Positions 22,301 to 32,956 of a stretch of 64,000 nucleotides of DNA are shown piece after piece. This stretch comes from Brachionus rotundiformis (taxonomy: Eukaryota > Rotifera > Eurotatoria > Ploima > Brachionidae). A model generated the notes under the pieces. The model was not told the origin of the DNA, made no database searches, and saw only the letters and a program-made list of their open reading frames with translations. The stretch's first letter is position 1; the number at the start of each line of letters is the position of its first letter. The position numbers and the translations under genes are program-made. Location of the stretch: positions 228,061 to 292,060 of the forward strand of contig JAESIW010000129.1 in NCBI GenBank assembly GCA_016802295.1. The letters run 5' to 3'.

Positions 22301-22344
22301 GACGCTATATAATATTCGCACAAAAGATCGGCATCGGCTGGCAT
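19314..22344 (-). CDS. ubiquitin carboxyl-terminal hydrolase, USP36/42-like
   Basis: Three exons in phase, 22344-21771, 21721-21536 and 20785-19314, encode 743 residues; ATG at 22344. This is a C19-family cysteine protease that removes ubiquitin. The Cys box GLFNLGNNCYLNATLQC (catalytic Cys about 125) is followed by YTPPL and the C..C motif FCSLCEV. The QEDASEFF block follows in exon 2. The finger has two CxxC pairs (CANC, CEKC). The His box is GYTSHSGHYYSYV (His about 391), with an acidic residue at YKADDQ and closure at AYILFYSKI. All catalytic residues are present. The C-terminal 320 residues are Lys/Ser-rich, as in nucleolar USP36, ending with a His/Asn/Lys-rich tail. Nucleolar location is inferred from that tail. 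Intron 2 is about 750 nt, large for this window. Confidence 0.9.
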
Positions 22345-23445
22345 TATATGAAATATCCAGGGAATATGCAGATACCGGGCTTGTTTCGTTTAATGAACAA
22401 AGGTGTACATGTGCTTTTTTAATATGCAGTGATTTTGGTTGCTTAAGCAAAATATACCTAAAATCAAAATGAATTTAGCTTTTTTTTGGTTAGAGAGAAA
22501 GGAGTTGGTTGTATGCTCCGTCGGGGACTTGGTAGACCAGTCTAAATGGGTTTGTTGATATGGTTTATGTTTTGTTTTATGTTTAAAAAATTTTTTTGGT
22601 ATGAATCCAAAAAATTATAATAACTCACGAGCAAAACACGTTTAAATAAAATATTAAAATATTCTATTCAAATTAAAAGCTCTTTCTGTGGTGCAAGACA
22701 AACAAATAAACAAATAAAATTTTTTTAATGTCAGAATAAACCTAACATTTAGCTTACTGTTTTTTGAGTTTACCTAAGTCAATTTTTTTGCTTTAAAAGC
22801 TTAATATAAGATATAAATAATTAGATTATATAAAACACTTCCATTTTTGAGCAAAGATGAATAAATTTTAATTCCAAAAGCCAATGGAACTAATGCAAAA
22901 CACAAAAGAAATTAATGTTTTTAGTATTTAGTCTAAAAATTGATTTTTGTAAATATTTTTTGGAATTCGTTATTAATAATGATAAAAAATTATCAAAATC
23001 ACCGAATGTTGATTCTGCTGGTTAAAAAAAATTATCATATCCACTTTTTGAAAAATTATAATCCAATTATCTAATTTGATTCTTTAATTGATAATTCTTC
23101 TATTTAAATTTATTGAATTTTAACAAATAAACAATAAATTCAAAATAAATGAATTTAAATTAAAAAATACATTTACAAAAATCTTAAATAATAAAAATTG
23201 AAATTTTTTGTTTATCAGTATTTAACAATTTTAATAGAAAAATTAATCTTAACAATCGATTTTATTCAGCTAAGACATTAGTCTGATCAAGTTATATTCA
23301 AAATTAAAAATCACAAAGAATTGCCAAAGCATCTAAACGTTATTTTGATTTGAAAAGCTTTTTTTTATTTTTTAAAATCAACTCTTGCTCTTTAAATAAA
23401 AAACTCTAATGACACTTTAAAATTGAAAGATTTATTTTTTGTAAA
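22345..23445. other. intergenic region between divergent USP-like and ZNFX1-like genes
   Basis: About 1.1 kb between divergently transcribed starts. It must hold both promoters. A GC-richer patch near 22497-22550 (GGAGTTGGTTGTATGCTCCG) stands out; otherwise it is AT-rich. No TATA box or factor site can be named with support. Confidence 0.5.
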
Positions 23446-26400
23446 ATGAAAAACTTACAACATATATTAAAAGAGTTGCGTATAAAAAAACCGGAAGAAT
23501 TGACTCTGTATTTTTGCAGCCAAAATTTAAATCTTGATTTTATTTTCAAATCAAAATGTAATCATGAATCGATCAGAGAATTAATTGAAAAGATAGAAAT
23601 TTGTCTTAAAACAAATTCTTTATCAGAATGTCTAGCGCGAAAATTCGTTCCAAAGTTACTACAATCAGGCTTTTGGAAAACATATGTATGTGGATATTTT
23701 TATCAAAAGATAACCAACTATAACGAGTACTTATCATTTACTTATTCAATTGTCAATATATGCCATTCTATTCTAATGCTAAATTCAGCTGAGTTAGAGA
23801 GCTTGTCTCTCTTAACTCAAAGACTAGACACAATAGTAAAATATGAACTAAACAATTTGGATCTTCTGAACCATTATAATTACGGATTGGCAAAATTAGT
23901 TAACAAATCAAACCAACGAAAAAAAGTAAATAATTATACAACTTTAAGCATTGTACCTGTAATAAGTGACATTTTGACAAATAAAAAATCTATTTTAAAT
24001 AAGAATTTAATCTATGGCTTTTATCCAAATGTCTACAGCTACTTGGACACTCAATTTAGGCTTTTGAGAGAAGATTTCCTTCAGCCATTGCGAATTGGTA
24101 TTGGAAAGTTTCGGGAAATTATTAGAGATAATAGAGTTTACAAAAACCAATCACTCAATGATGATATTCGGTACAAATTAAGTCGTATTCAGTCTCTAAA
24201 TGTCTATTTCAATGTAAAAATGATAAACAGCATTTGTACTGACCATGGAGTAGTGTACACCATTCAACTTGAGCACCCAAATAGAACTAAAATTAACTGG
24301 GAATTCTCCAAAAGACTAATATTTGGTTCCTTGGTTTGCCTCAGCTCTGACTTGTATTCGAAAGAGTGTATAATAGGCACAGTTTGCAATAGAGACTCTG
24401 TTGCTCTAATTAATCAAGGTTTTATCCAAATAAAATTTAATATGGATATCAATGAATCAGCTACTGAAAAACTGAATTTTCCTGTCTTGAATAAGTCTTA
24501 TGTGATGCTTGAGACAACCGCCTTTTTTGAATCATACAAGCATGTTTTACAAGCTTTGGTCTCATTTGGTCTTTCTTCAGAGCTGGAATTTCCGTTTAGG
24601 GAAAATATTGTAGATGCTCGAAACACTAAAATATCTAGACCTGAATATTTAAAAAATGCAACAATTGACTTCAGGCCTTTGGTGGATCAGCACAAAATCC
24701 CAAAAAAAGATACTAGTGGCTTTTTTGGGTACGAGTTTTCAAACGAGAGTTCCTATGCTAAAAGTTGTTCAGTTTTGAATCCTAAAAAATGGCCAAACGC
24801 TGAACAATTAGGCTTAGATGAATCGCAATATGATGCCATTAAGCTTGCTCTTGAAAACAAATTGGCCCTGATACAGGGACCACCTGGCACTGGAAAGACT
24901 TATATTGGAGTTAAACTAGTCGAATTACTTGTTCATAATAAAAACTTATGGTGGCAACTTCCAGGAGATCGCAAACGTCCAATCCTCATGGTATGTTACA
25001 CGAACCACGCTCTTGACCAATTTTTGGAGTATTGTGTCAGTGTTTGCAAGCTAGACCAAGGTGTTGTGCGAGTTGGGAGTCGATGCAAGAACGAAAATTT
25101 AAATGCATTTTTGCTCAGTAATTTGAAAAAGAACCACAAATTTGACCGTGGTATTATGGACCAGATTAAATTGGAAAAAAATAAATTATCTGATTTACAA
25201 ACAAAAATAGAGAGAGTAAATACTTTGTTGAATGGAATTGATTCAAAAAATGGTCTAGTATCATTTAATATGATCAAAAAATATATTCATGAAAATCATT
25301 TGAAACAATTTGATGGATATAATCAAAATTTAGATAATTTCGAAAAAAAAAGTGCCCACGATTATACCTTACTAGAATGGCTTGGTGCTTTTGATATTGA
25401 TATGGATTCAAACACTTATCTATCAAGGAATTCAGAACAAATTAAATTAGATGGCAAGAACGAAGAGATAGAAAAGTCTATTTTTGTATTTGATTATGAC
25501 AATCAGTATTTAAATAATGAAAGAATGCTTGAAGATGATTTTGAATTTGAAAAATTAATTTTCACAGATAAAAAAAGAAATTCTCATTTATTTATTGAAT
25601 ATGATGAGATATCTGATATGATATATTATTTTAATGAGCTTTCCGCCACTGATTGTGCAGATGGTAGGCAATTGTTGAGGAAAAGACGAAAATTTAGACC
25701 CAGTGATGATGTTGCTTTGGTCAAAGAATATTTTTTATCTTTGCATCAATTTAACCAAGGACGCACAAATTATCATTTAGATGAAACTTACAATGTTTGG
25801 AGATTGAATATAAATGAAAGGTTCGCGCTTTATTTGACTTGGTTAGAAATGCTTAGAGCCGACAAGCAATCTGAAATGGATAAACTTGTCAAAGAATTTA
25901 ATCATAGTTCATCAATGCTTCAAGAGATGCGAATGCAAAAAGACAAATCAATTTTGGAAAATGCGCTTATCATAGCTATGACAACAACTGGCTCTTCAAG
26001 ATATCATAAAATATTGAAAGATATTGGTCCACGTATTGTGATTGTGGAAGAAGCGGCCGAAGTTTTCGAAGCACACATTGTGAGCTCTTTATCAAAAAAT
26101 TGTGAACACCTGATCCTAATTGGAGATCATGCTCAGCTTAGACCAAATCCGGCTGTGTACAATCTAGCAATTGATTACCACTTGGATGTTTCTTTATTCG
26201 AAAGATTGGTAAATAACAATGCCAAAAAAGTAATGCTCAAAACCCAACATCGTATGAGACCTGAAATAAGTGTGCTAATGAGACATTTTTATGAGAAAAG
26301 GATCATAAATCATTCATCAGTTCTTCAATTTGAACCGATTCGAGGCGTAGATAAAAATATATTCTTTATAAATCATTCTAAACTAGAAACAAAGCTGAGT

Positions 26401-28629
26401 GAGTCATTATCCAAGTCAAATCAACATGAAGCAATTTATTTGACCAAACTTTGTCAATATTTAATAAAACAAAATTATCTTCCTAATCAAATTACAGTAT
26501 TAACAATGTATCTGGGACAAACTGGCGAGCTCAGAAATCTACTAAGTAGCCACAATCTAGCCGATATCAAAGTAAGCACTGTGGACAATTTTCAAGGCGA
26601 GGAAAACGATATCATTCTTCTATCACTAGTTCGATCTAATACTTTTGGCAAGATTGGTTTTTTAAATATTCACAATCGAGTATGTGTAGCTATGTCACGT
26701 GCCAGAAAAGGATTTTTTTGCATTGGAAATCTAGATTTTATATCAAAGCATAGTGATAAATGGAACAGCATAATTGAACATCTAAAACTATCAGAGTGTG
26801 TTGGTGAAGGATTGAGGCTGACATGCTCATCTCATCCAGAGAATGATTTAACCGCCATTGAACCTGAAGATTTTGATAAAAGACTTGATGGAGGCTGTTT
26901 TTTAAAATGTAATTTTATGCTCAAATGTGGACATTTTTGTTCAAAGCACTGTCATGGTAATGTAGATTTAGGACATATAAATTTTTTATGTAAAATGCCA
27001 TGTGATAAGATAAACCAAAATTGTGGTCATAAATGCACTAGATTTTGTTATCAAGCCGAAGAATGCAGTTCATGTAAATTTAAAGTAGATAAATTGGTTC
27101 CTGAATGCGGTCACACCATTAAGCTTTATTGCAATACTGAACCTGTTAAAACTTTTTGTTATATTCCTTGTGACTTTGTGCTTGACTGTGGCCATAAATG
27201 TCCAAAAGTATGCGCAAAACATTTGGATAACAATGACCATGATTTCAATTGTAAAACCCTTATTGAAATTGAAACTCCATGTAAGCATAAGACAAAGATG
27301 CTGGTACCATGTTCTGAGAAAAAATGGAATTTTGAGAGATTGTGCAATAAACCATGTGAAGTTATGCTTGATTGTGGTCATCAATGTAAAAAGCAATGTG
27401 GTGAATGCATAAGTGGTCGGGTCCATCAACGATGTGACCAACTAATTACCAGAGAAATGCCTTGTGGCCACATCTCAACTAAAGAATGCTGGCGTAAATT
27501 TGAACCATGTGATAAAGTTTGTCTTTATAAATGCAAACACACAATTTTTGAACAGCCGTGCTTTCTTCCTAGACCAATTTGTAAGAAGAAATGCTCAAAT
27601 TACTGTGATCACTTTAAGTGTGATAACAAATGTACAGATTTATGCAATCGACCAGTGTGTAAACAATCTTGTGACAAGCTTTTAAAATGTGGTCATAAGT
27701 GTATTGGAATTTGTGGCGAACCATGCCCGCGTCTCTGCCGAGTTTGTGATCGGACAAAAGTAACCAAGATATTCTTTGGTACCGAAAGAAATGAAGACGC
27801 AAAATTTGTGGTCTTATCCGAGTGCAAGCACGTATTTGAATCAACAGGTTTGGATAATTGGATAGAAAAAAATTGTTCAAATTCACCACCTGTTTGTCCA
27901 AAGTGCAAAACACCAATTCGTTCAAATGAGCGCTATTCAAATTTAATCAAACAAGAACATTTACAAACTGAAGATTTAAAGCGAATAGAATATGGTGATG
28001 TAGAAGAAAATTTTGCTGAACAGGTCAAAATTATCCAAGAAATAGAAGCCTATACACAATTTAAATGTCCTCATAACCAATTTGATATTAAATTTATTAC
28101 TGCTATTTTTAATAACCTTAACAATGAACCTTTGACCAGGAATGAATTGAATGTAATCAATCATAGTTTTTGCTTATTTAAGAATTTGTACGATCTTAAA
28201 TCTAAATTTAAAATGGAAGATAATTCATACCAAAGTTATGCAATAGAAAAAATTGAAAAGTTAATTTGGGACTCAAATAAACAAGAACCATTTTTTTATT
28301 TTGAAGATCAAAATTTTTTCGAAATTTTAAATGAAATTAAAAGAACTGATTTTATTCTAAAATTTAAAACAATATATGAACATTTTTTGTCGCAAGAAAA
28401 TTCTTTTACGACCGAAACTAGGCAACAAGTATCTAAATTAGTAGATCAATTGAATGAGTTTTTTAATAGTTCAGGTAAACAGATTCTAGCTGATGATGAA
28501 ATACTTATTTCAGAAAAAATGAATCTATTAGATTCGTTAGTTTTAAGTGCTAAAAATCAAGCAGATTATTATCCAAAGCAAAATTTTAGTACAAATTTAA
28601 ATGGCGAAATTATTATTCAAAATTTTTAG
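23446..28629 (+). CDS. ZNFX1-like SF1 helicase with NF-X1 zinc fingers
   Basis: Single exon, 1727 residues, clear ATG. The N-terminal roughly 400 residues are helical and of the ZNFX1 type. The Upf1-like SF1 helicase has Walker A GPPGTGKT (Lys about 484), CYTNHALDQF, motif II VEEAAEVFEA (about 868), GDHAQLRP, RMRPEIS, VDNFQGEENDIILLSLVRS and VAMSRARKGF. From about residue 1150 there are repeated Cys/His NF-X1-type fingers (C..C.H.C...C), then a RING-like region and a helical tail. ZNFX1 proteins act in small-RNA inheritance and germ granules in nematodes and as dsRNA sensors in mammals. All helicase motifs look intact. The lack of introns in 5.2 kb is notable beside multi-exon neighbours. Confidence 0.93.
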   Translation: MKNLQHILKELRIKKPEELTLYFCSQNLNLDFIFKSKCNHESIRELIEKIEICLKTNSLSECLARKFVPKLLQSGFWKTYVCGYFYQKITNYNEYLSFTYSIVNICHSILMLNSAELESLSLLTQRLDTIVKYELNNLDLLNHYNYGLAKLVNKSNQRKKVNNYTTLSIVPVISDILTNKKSILNKNLIYGFYPNVYSYLDTQFRLLREDFLQPLRIGIGKFREIIRDNRVYKNQSLNDDIRYKLSRIQSLNVYFNVKMINSICTDHGVVYTIQLEHPNRTKINWEFSKRLIFGSLVCLSSDLYSKECIIGTVCNRDSVALINQGFIQIKFNMDINESATEKLNFPVLNKSYVMLETTAFFESYKHVLQALVSFGLSSELEFPFRENIVDARNTKISRPEYLKNATIDFRPLVDQHKIPKKDTSGFFGYEFSNESSYAKSCSVLNPKKWPNAEQLGLDESQYDAIKLALENKLALIQGPPGTGKTYIGVKLVELLVHNKNLWWQLPGDRKRPILMVCYTNHALDQFLEYCVSVCKLDQGVVRVGSRCKNENLNAFLLSNLKKNHKFDRGIMDQIKLEKNKLSDLQTKIERVNTLLNGIDSKNGLVSFNMIKKYIHENHLKQFDGYNQNLDNFEKKSAHDYTLLEWLGAFDIDMDSNTYLSRNSEQIKLDGKNEEIEKSIFVFDYDNQYLNNERMLEDDFEFEKLIFTDKKRNSHLFIEYDEISDMIYYFNELSATDCADGRQLLRKRRKFRPSDDVALVKEYFLSLHQFNQGRTNYHLDETYNVWRLNINERFALYLTWLEMLRADKQSEMDKLVKEFNHSSSMLQEMRMQKDKSILENALIIAMTTTGSSRYHKILKDIGPRIVIVEEAAEVFEAHIVSSLSKNCEHLILIGDHAQLRPNPAVYNLAIDYHLDVSLFERLVNNNAKKVMLKTQHRMRPEISVLMRHFYEKRIINHSSVLQFEPIRGVDKNIFFINHSKLETKLSESLSKSNQHEAIYLTKLCQYLIKQNYLPNQITVLTMYLGQTGELRNLLSSHNLADIKVSTVDNFQGEENDIILLSLVRSNTFGKIGFLNIHNRVCVAMSRARKGFFCIGNLDFISKHSDKWNSIIEHLKLSECVGEGLRLTCSSHPENDLTAIEPEDFDKRLDGGCFLKCNFMLKCGHFCSKHCHGNVDLGHINFLCKMPCDKINQNCGHKCTRFCYQAEECSSCKFKVDKLVPECGHTIKLYCNTEPVKTFCYIPCDFVLDCGHKCPKVCAKHLDNNDHDFNCKTLIEIETPCKHKTKMLVPCSEKKWNFERLCNKPCEVMLDCGHQCKKQCGECISGRVHQRCDQLITREMPCGHISTKECWRKFEPCDKVCLYKCKHTIFEQPCFLPRPICKKKCSNYCDHFKCDNKCTDLCNRPVCKQSCDKLLKCGHKCIGICGEPCPRLCRVCDRTKVTKIFFGTERNEDAKFVVLSECKHVFESTGLDNWIEKNCSNSPPVCPKCKTPIRSNERYSNLIKQEHLQTEDLKRIEYGDVEENFAEQVKIIQEIEAYTQFKCPHNQFDIKFITAIFNNLNNEPLTRNELNVINHSFCLFKNLYDLKSKFKMEDNSYQSYAIEKIEKLIWDSNKQEPFFYFEDQNFFEILNEIKRTDFILKFKTIYEHFLSQENSFTTETRQQVSKLVDQLNEFFNSSGKQILADDEILISEKMNLLDSLVLSAKNQADYYPKQNFSTNLNGEIIIQNF

Positions 28630-28815
28630 ACCAATTTTTTCAAACTCTTTTTTAAATTTGTGGCGAGTCTTTTGTATAATTTTTTTTTGAAATTTGCGAA
28701 AGATATAAATAAAGTTCAACTTTTTAAATAAAATTTTTTTCTTAATATTTTGAAAATTTATTCTTAACTTAATCGGTTTTAGTTTATAAAATTTTCTCTT
28801 AATTAAATCTGGTAA

Positions 28816-29677
28816 ATGGCTAGTTTTGAAATTTTGAATTTTACACACACGTGGATTTTAACCAAATATTCAAAGAATATTCGAAATGCTGAAAACAAAT
28901 TTGAATGGGAAGTAATCAAATTAATAATATTAATTAATTTAATTTGCAATAAAAAACTTTAGACTCTAGATAGCTCCTGTTTTGTTAATCCTTTAAATTT
29001 GTCACTCACACCGACTAATTTTCTTCTTGTGAAGCATGAAAACGAGATTTACGTAAGTAAAATGTCTATTAATTTGTGAAATAATCTAAAATTAAGCAAA
29101 AAAGGAATTCGTAAATCTCTGGACTAACAAAGCCAACCTCAAAGGAATTTATAAAGGAAATAGTCTGCTAATAATGTTTAAAATAAAAGTAGAACAAATA
29201 AAAAATAGTTCAAAGTATTTTTTTGTTATTTAAGGATGTCATGAGAAAATTTAGAATGCAATTCTCTGATTCTTATATGAATTCAGGTGAAGCTAATTGT
29301 CTGAATTGTGTCAAAGAATTGAGTAGATTTATTGATATAATTGAGTTTGGTACGGAGACATGTTTTGAAAATAGATATTTCTCAATTCAAAAATCAAAGA
29401 ATAAAATAAACACCTTAGAATTAAGTCAAATAACTGATGTAACTAGAGTATACAAAATTATAGAATTTTTAAGCATATTTTTGTTTAGATTCTGGTGAAG
29501 AAAAATGAGAAAAAATTGCCTTTACTTTACCAACAAGAATCGGAAAGTGATCTTCTGAATAGTGAAGATGATAAAATTTTACAAGAATTCATAATTTGCT
29601 GTCTCATCGATCCTCTATTTCCAAATTTTGTTAAAAAAGTTGATAACATATTTAACAAAATTTTATCAAATAAATAA
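28816..29677 (+). CDS. probable meiotic recombination protein REC114
   Basis: Five exons fit in phase 0 throughout: 28816-28911, 28963-29052, 29105-29188, 29235-29447 and 29489-29677, giving 223 residues. The N-terminal roughly 120 residues resemble the PH-like domain of animal REC114: a W.L..Y start (HTWILTKYSKN), FLLVKHENEIY, then a KFRMQFS strand followed by a helix with CLNCVKELSRFI, comparable to the FRVQFS...CVQKLAQY part of mouse REC114. The C-terminus is a short helix (LQEFIICCLIDPLFPNFVKKV), where REC114 binds MEI4. REC114 partners MEI4 and IHO1 to activate SPO11 breaks. Identity is low; the call rests on motif order and length. The gene follows ZNFX1 by 186 nt on the same strand. 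Confidence 0.62.
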
Positions 29678-30264
29678 AATTTAATAAATAATTCAGACAT
29701 CTTTATTTCTATTCAAAAAAAAAGTTAATTTTAAAAATCTGTATTTAAAATATCGCTTCAAAAATAAATTAGGGTTTTTTTTAAGTGGTAAAGTGTCAAT
29801 TATGCGATTGTGCATAATTGTCCGGTTGTTGCAGTGAATCTCCTAGTGCAGACGATTTGGCACATCTAAAATAAAGTTTATGTGTCTACTGGTCTTGGCC
29901 AGCCTTGTAATGAGGAAAAAGCTGTGCTCAATTGTACTTTGCATTCTAGGGAAGAGTGACAACCTAACAATAAACTTAAAATAAACTAAGAAAAAATGCT
30001 AAAAATTCAGACTTCAAAGTCAAATTTAAGTCGGCTTGCAAAATTAAGCTAAGCAATGTAAAGATAACAATGTTCCAAAAAAATAATTTCAAATTATTAT
30101 AATTATTTTGTTGAGTTATAATTTGTGTTTTTTTTTATTGAATAATTTAGACTTGCAATTCTTGATATCAAATTTTTGAAGGAGCATGCAAATTTATAAT
30201 TTCAAGCTAATATAAAAACCCAGCTTTATTTGAAAGCATTTTTTAATTCTAGGACTAAGAAAAC
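29678..30264. other. intergenic with GC-richer block
   Basis: No gene supported. The block at about 29788-29965 is much less AT-rich than its surroundings and includes a hairpin, AATTATGC/GCATAATT, around 29799-29820. See the findings. Confidence 0.45.
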
Positions 30265-31315
30265 ATGTCAAGCTCAAACAAAAAAATGAATAAAGTTAAT
30301 TTCTTCTTAAACACTTACGAACAACAAATTCAAATTGAAAACCGGTTGAAAGAGCTTTTTGAATGTTTGAAATTAAGTGATCAGATTCGAACCGATACAG
30401 AACAATCAAAACAAAAAGTAAAATGAAAAAAGTCTTATAATTTTCATTTGAAGCTAAGTTGGTTGACTTTTAGATTAGAGACGAGCTGAACCATAATTAT
30501 GAACAACTTAAAGATGATCTTTCAAAGCTATCAAATAAAATTTACAAAAAAATAGAGATTGAGATAATAAAGAAACAGATAGATACGCCTATTAGAAGCA
30601 CTGAGAACGACATAAATCAACTAATTGGAAATTTAAACAGTCTTTCTCTTCTTAATGACTCGGAAAAACTACTTTGTCTCAAGCAAATTGATTCTTCCAT
30701 TCAGCAGATTAAAGAAAAGTAACCCTGATATAAAAATGAGAACTTTTTTTTTAAATTTCTTCTCAGCTTAAACTCTATTGAAAGCTACAGAAAAAGTCAT
30801 GTTGATAATTTCTATTCCAGCCAGCATCATTTAAGTCAGCTTGTTAGAAATCAAATAGCCAATATTGAAAAGTAAAATTAATACCATCATTTTAGACTTA
30901 TTAGGAAATATTTTTAAAGTAAAATACGAACTGAATCAATCAATTTGAATTCGCATTTGATGAATCAAACTGAAGATCTTGAGTCTAAAAACTGGCTTTT
31001 ATCACAAAAACACCTGGATGAGACAAAGTCGAATTTAAAAAAAACAAATTCATTTGAGATTATTAATTACGATAAAGGTTAGTTTGAATTGATATTAAAA
31101 TAGATAACTTTAGTATGCTTCTAGAATGGGCACACGTATTAGAAGAGTTTGATGATTGCGACACAGATATGATCAAACAAGAGAGGGTAAAAGGTACATA
31201 TGTTAATTTTAATGTTTCAGAAAGATTTGACGTAGTTAAAAATGACATAATTACCAAGCTTTTTAACAACATTTATGCAAAACCAATGGATTACTGGCTG
31301 CTTAACCAAAGTTAA
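30265..31315 (+). CDS. helical/coiled-coil protein of unknown function
   Basis: Five exons in phase: 30265-30417, 30474-30718, 30767-30871, 30920-31077 and 31104-31315, total 290 residues. Introns are 26-56 nt; the fourth (31078-31103) is 26 nt, unusually short, so that junction is less certain. The protein is mostly helical with Lys/Glu/Asn/Gln-rich heptads (FFLNTYEQQIQIENRL, LSKLSNKIYKKIEIE). It has an acidic patch, LEWAHVLEEFDDCDTD, and ends KPMDYWLLNQS. There is no signal peptide, membrane segment or enzyme motif. I recognise no family. A structural role at spindle, kinetochore or cilium would be typical of such proteins but nothing here shows it. Confidence 0.6.
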
Positions 31316-32311
31316 GAGACAAGCTTGGATCAAAATTCGAATTTAGAAGGTTTAATTTTGGTCATATTGTTTGGAATGAGGTGCATGAAGGATTTATTAA
31401 TAATACAATATTTATTTAAAAACGATTGAATTTTTCTTTAAATATTTTCTAAATGCTTTTTGATTGTTAAAACAGTTTTTCAAGTTTATTTTTAAATTTT
31501 TTTTTCATAAAATTATACATAAATTTTTAGAAATTCTAATAAATAAATGCATAAAAAATTTTAATATATAATAATTTCTAATAATAGAAAAAATATTCCA
31601 AAGCTTAAAAAAGTCCTGCAATGACTCGGATGAATCTTCTTAATTTGTGATTCTGATTAACATTTTGCAAATAAAGCAAATTCAAAATTAATAACTGTTC
31701 TAGTTAAACGAATATAAAAGACATACTCTTTCAATTAATTTAATCAACAAAAAAAAGTCTATGAATTGATTATTTTTTTTAAATTCTTTTGATTAGAAAA
31801 TTTTTAATTCATATTTTATCTTTAAATTACTAAAAAATCTATATTGAATTTTTTAAAATTTAGAATTGCGAAATTTGAAATAAATTTCTAATTAAATAAT
31901 TAGATTTTTTTATTATTTAAGGAAAAATGTGTGCCTTAGTGAAAATTGTTGAATAATTATTGATTTTTTAGATATAAAAGAAAGGTTTCTGTGCCAAATT
32001 TCTGACAATATCACAAATTATTTCATTAAGGAGATTATTTTGTTTCCTCTTAATCGAAATACAGAATTAATTTGTCATCATGAAAATATTAACTCTTTAA
32101 AAGCCTGTATTTATTCTTTACAAATCAGTATTTTTTAAGAATTAAAAGAGACAAAATTTATGCTTTATGCTAGGGATTACTTGCATTTTTTAATAAAAAA
32201 TAAAATTCACGTGTACTTTTTACTTATTCATTTAAACTCTGGTATCTTCACAGCAACATTCTAGAGATTTTTCTCACCTGTTTTTTTAAATTTTAAAAAA
32301 ACTTAATTTTT
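31316..32311. other. AT-rich intergenic gap
   Basis: No exon seen on either strand. Upstream region of the guanylate kinase gene. Confidence 0.5.
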
Positions 32312-32956
32312 ATGTTAAAATTGATTCAAATAGCTGCTAGAACTATGGCATCGCAATTTGATAATGGCAACAGACTAAGACCAGTTGTGTTTTGCGGTCC
32401 ATCGGGAAGTGGCAAATCAACGTTATTAAAACGATTGATGAAGGAATTTCCACAAGCATTTGCTTTTAGCGTTTCCCATACGACTCGTAAGCCAAGAAAA
32501 GGTGAGGAAAATGGAAGAGAATATCATTTTGTGACAAAAGAAGAGATGCTCAAAGCTATTGAAAATAATGAGTTCTTGGAACATGCTGAGTTTTCAGGAA
32601 ATATTTATGGAACGTCCAAAAAGGCTGTTGAAACTGTTCTAGAAAGTGGCAAGATTTGTGCTTTAGACGTTGACATTCAAGGAGTAAAAAGTCTAAAGAA
32701 AAGCAGTTTAAATCCAATTTATTGCTTCATAAAGCCACCAAGTCTAGAGGCGTTGGAAAAACGTCTGAATGATCGTGGAACTGAGACTGCTGAATCGCTT
32801 CAGAAACGATTAGATACAGCTAAAATAGAATTGGAATTCGAAAAATCAGAACCAAATGCATTTGATTTTACAATCGTTAATGACGATCTTGATCAAGCAT
32901 ACGCTAAATTAAGGGAGATCTTAAAATCTCAAATCTCAAAAATAAATGGACTTTGA
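32312..32956 (+). CDS. guanylate kinase
   Basis: Single exon, 214 residues from ATG 32312. Phosphorylates GMP to GDP with ATP in purine nucleotide salvage and cGMP recycling. The P-loop is GPSGSGKST (Lys35). The GMP-binding region SVSHTTRKPRKGEENGREYHFV matches the signature closely, followed by FLEHAEFSGNIYGTS, the LDVDIQGV motif and the lid R-rich segment DRGTETAESLQKRL. Length is that of eukaryotic cytosolic guanylate kinase. A second ATG at codon 12 (MASQFD) would give a protein nearer the usual N-terminus. The first 11 residues (MLKLIQIAART) are basic and hydrophobic and could be a weak organelle signal or simply an upstream start. Confidence 0.96.
   Translation: MLKLIQIAARTMASQFDNGNRLRPVVFCGPSGSGKSTLLKRLMKEFPQAFAFSVSHTTRKPRKGEENGREYHFVTKEEMLKAIENNEFLEHAEFSGNIYGTSKKAVETVLESGKICALDVDIQGVKSLKKSSLNPIYCFIKPPSLEALEKRLNDRGTETAESLQKRLDTAKIELEFEKSEPNAFDFTIVNDDLDQAYAKLREILKSQISKINGL

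Noticed and set aside
27070..27940. Several Cys-poor minus-strand frames under the zinc-finger region
   Set aside because: They are shadows of the NF-X1 repeats on the plus strand, where the Cys/His spacing is meaningful.
31187..31213. A 27-nt intron in the last exon of the unknown helical gene
   Set aside because: Too short and the frame is open straight through, so it was read as coding.
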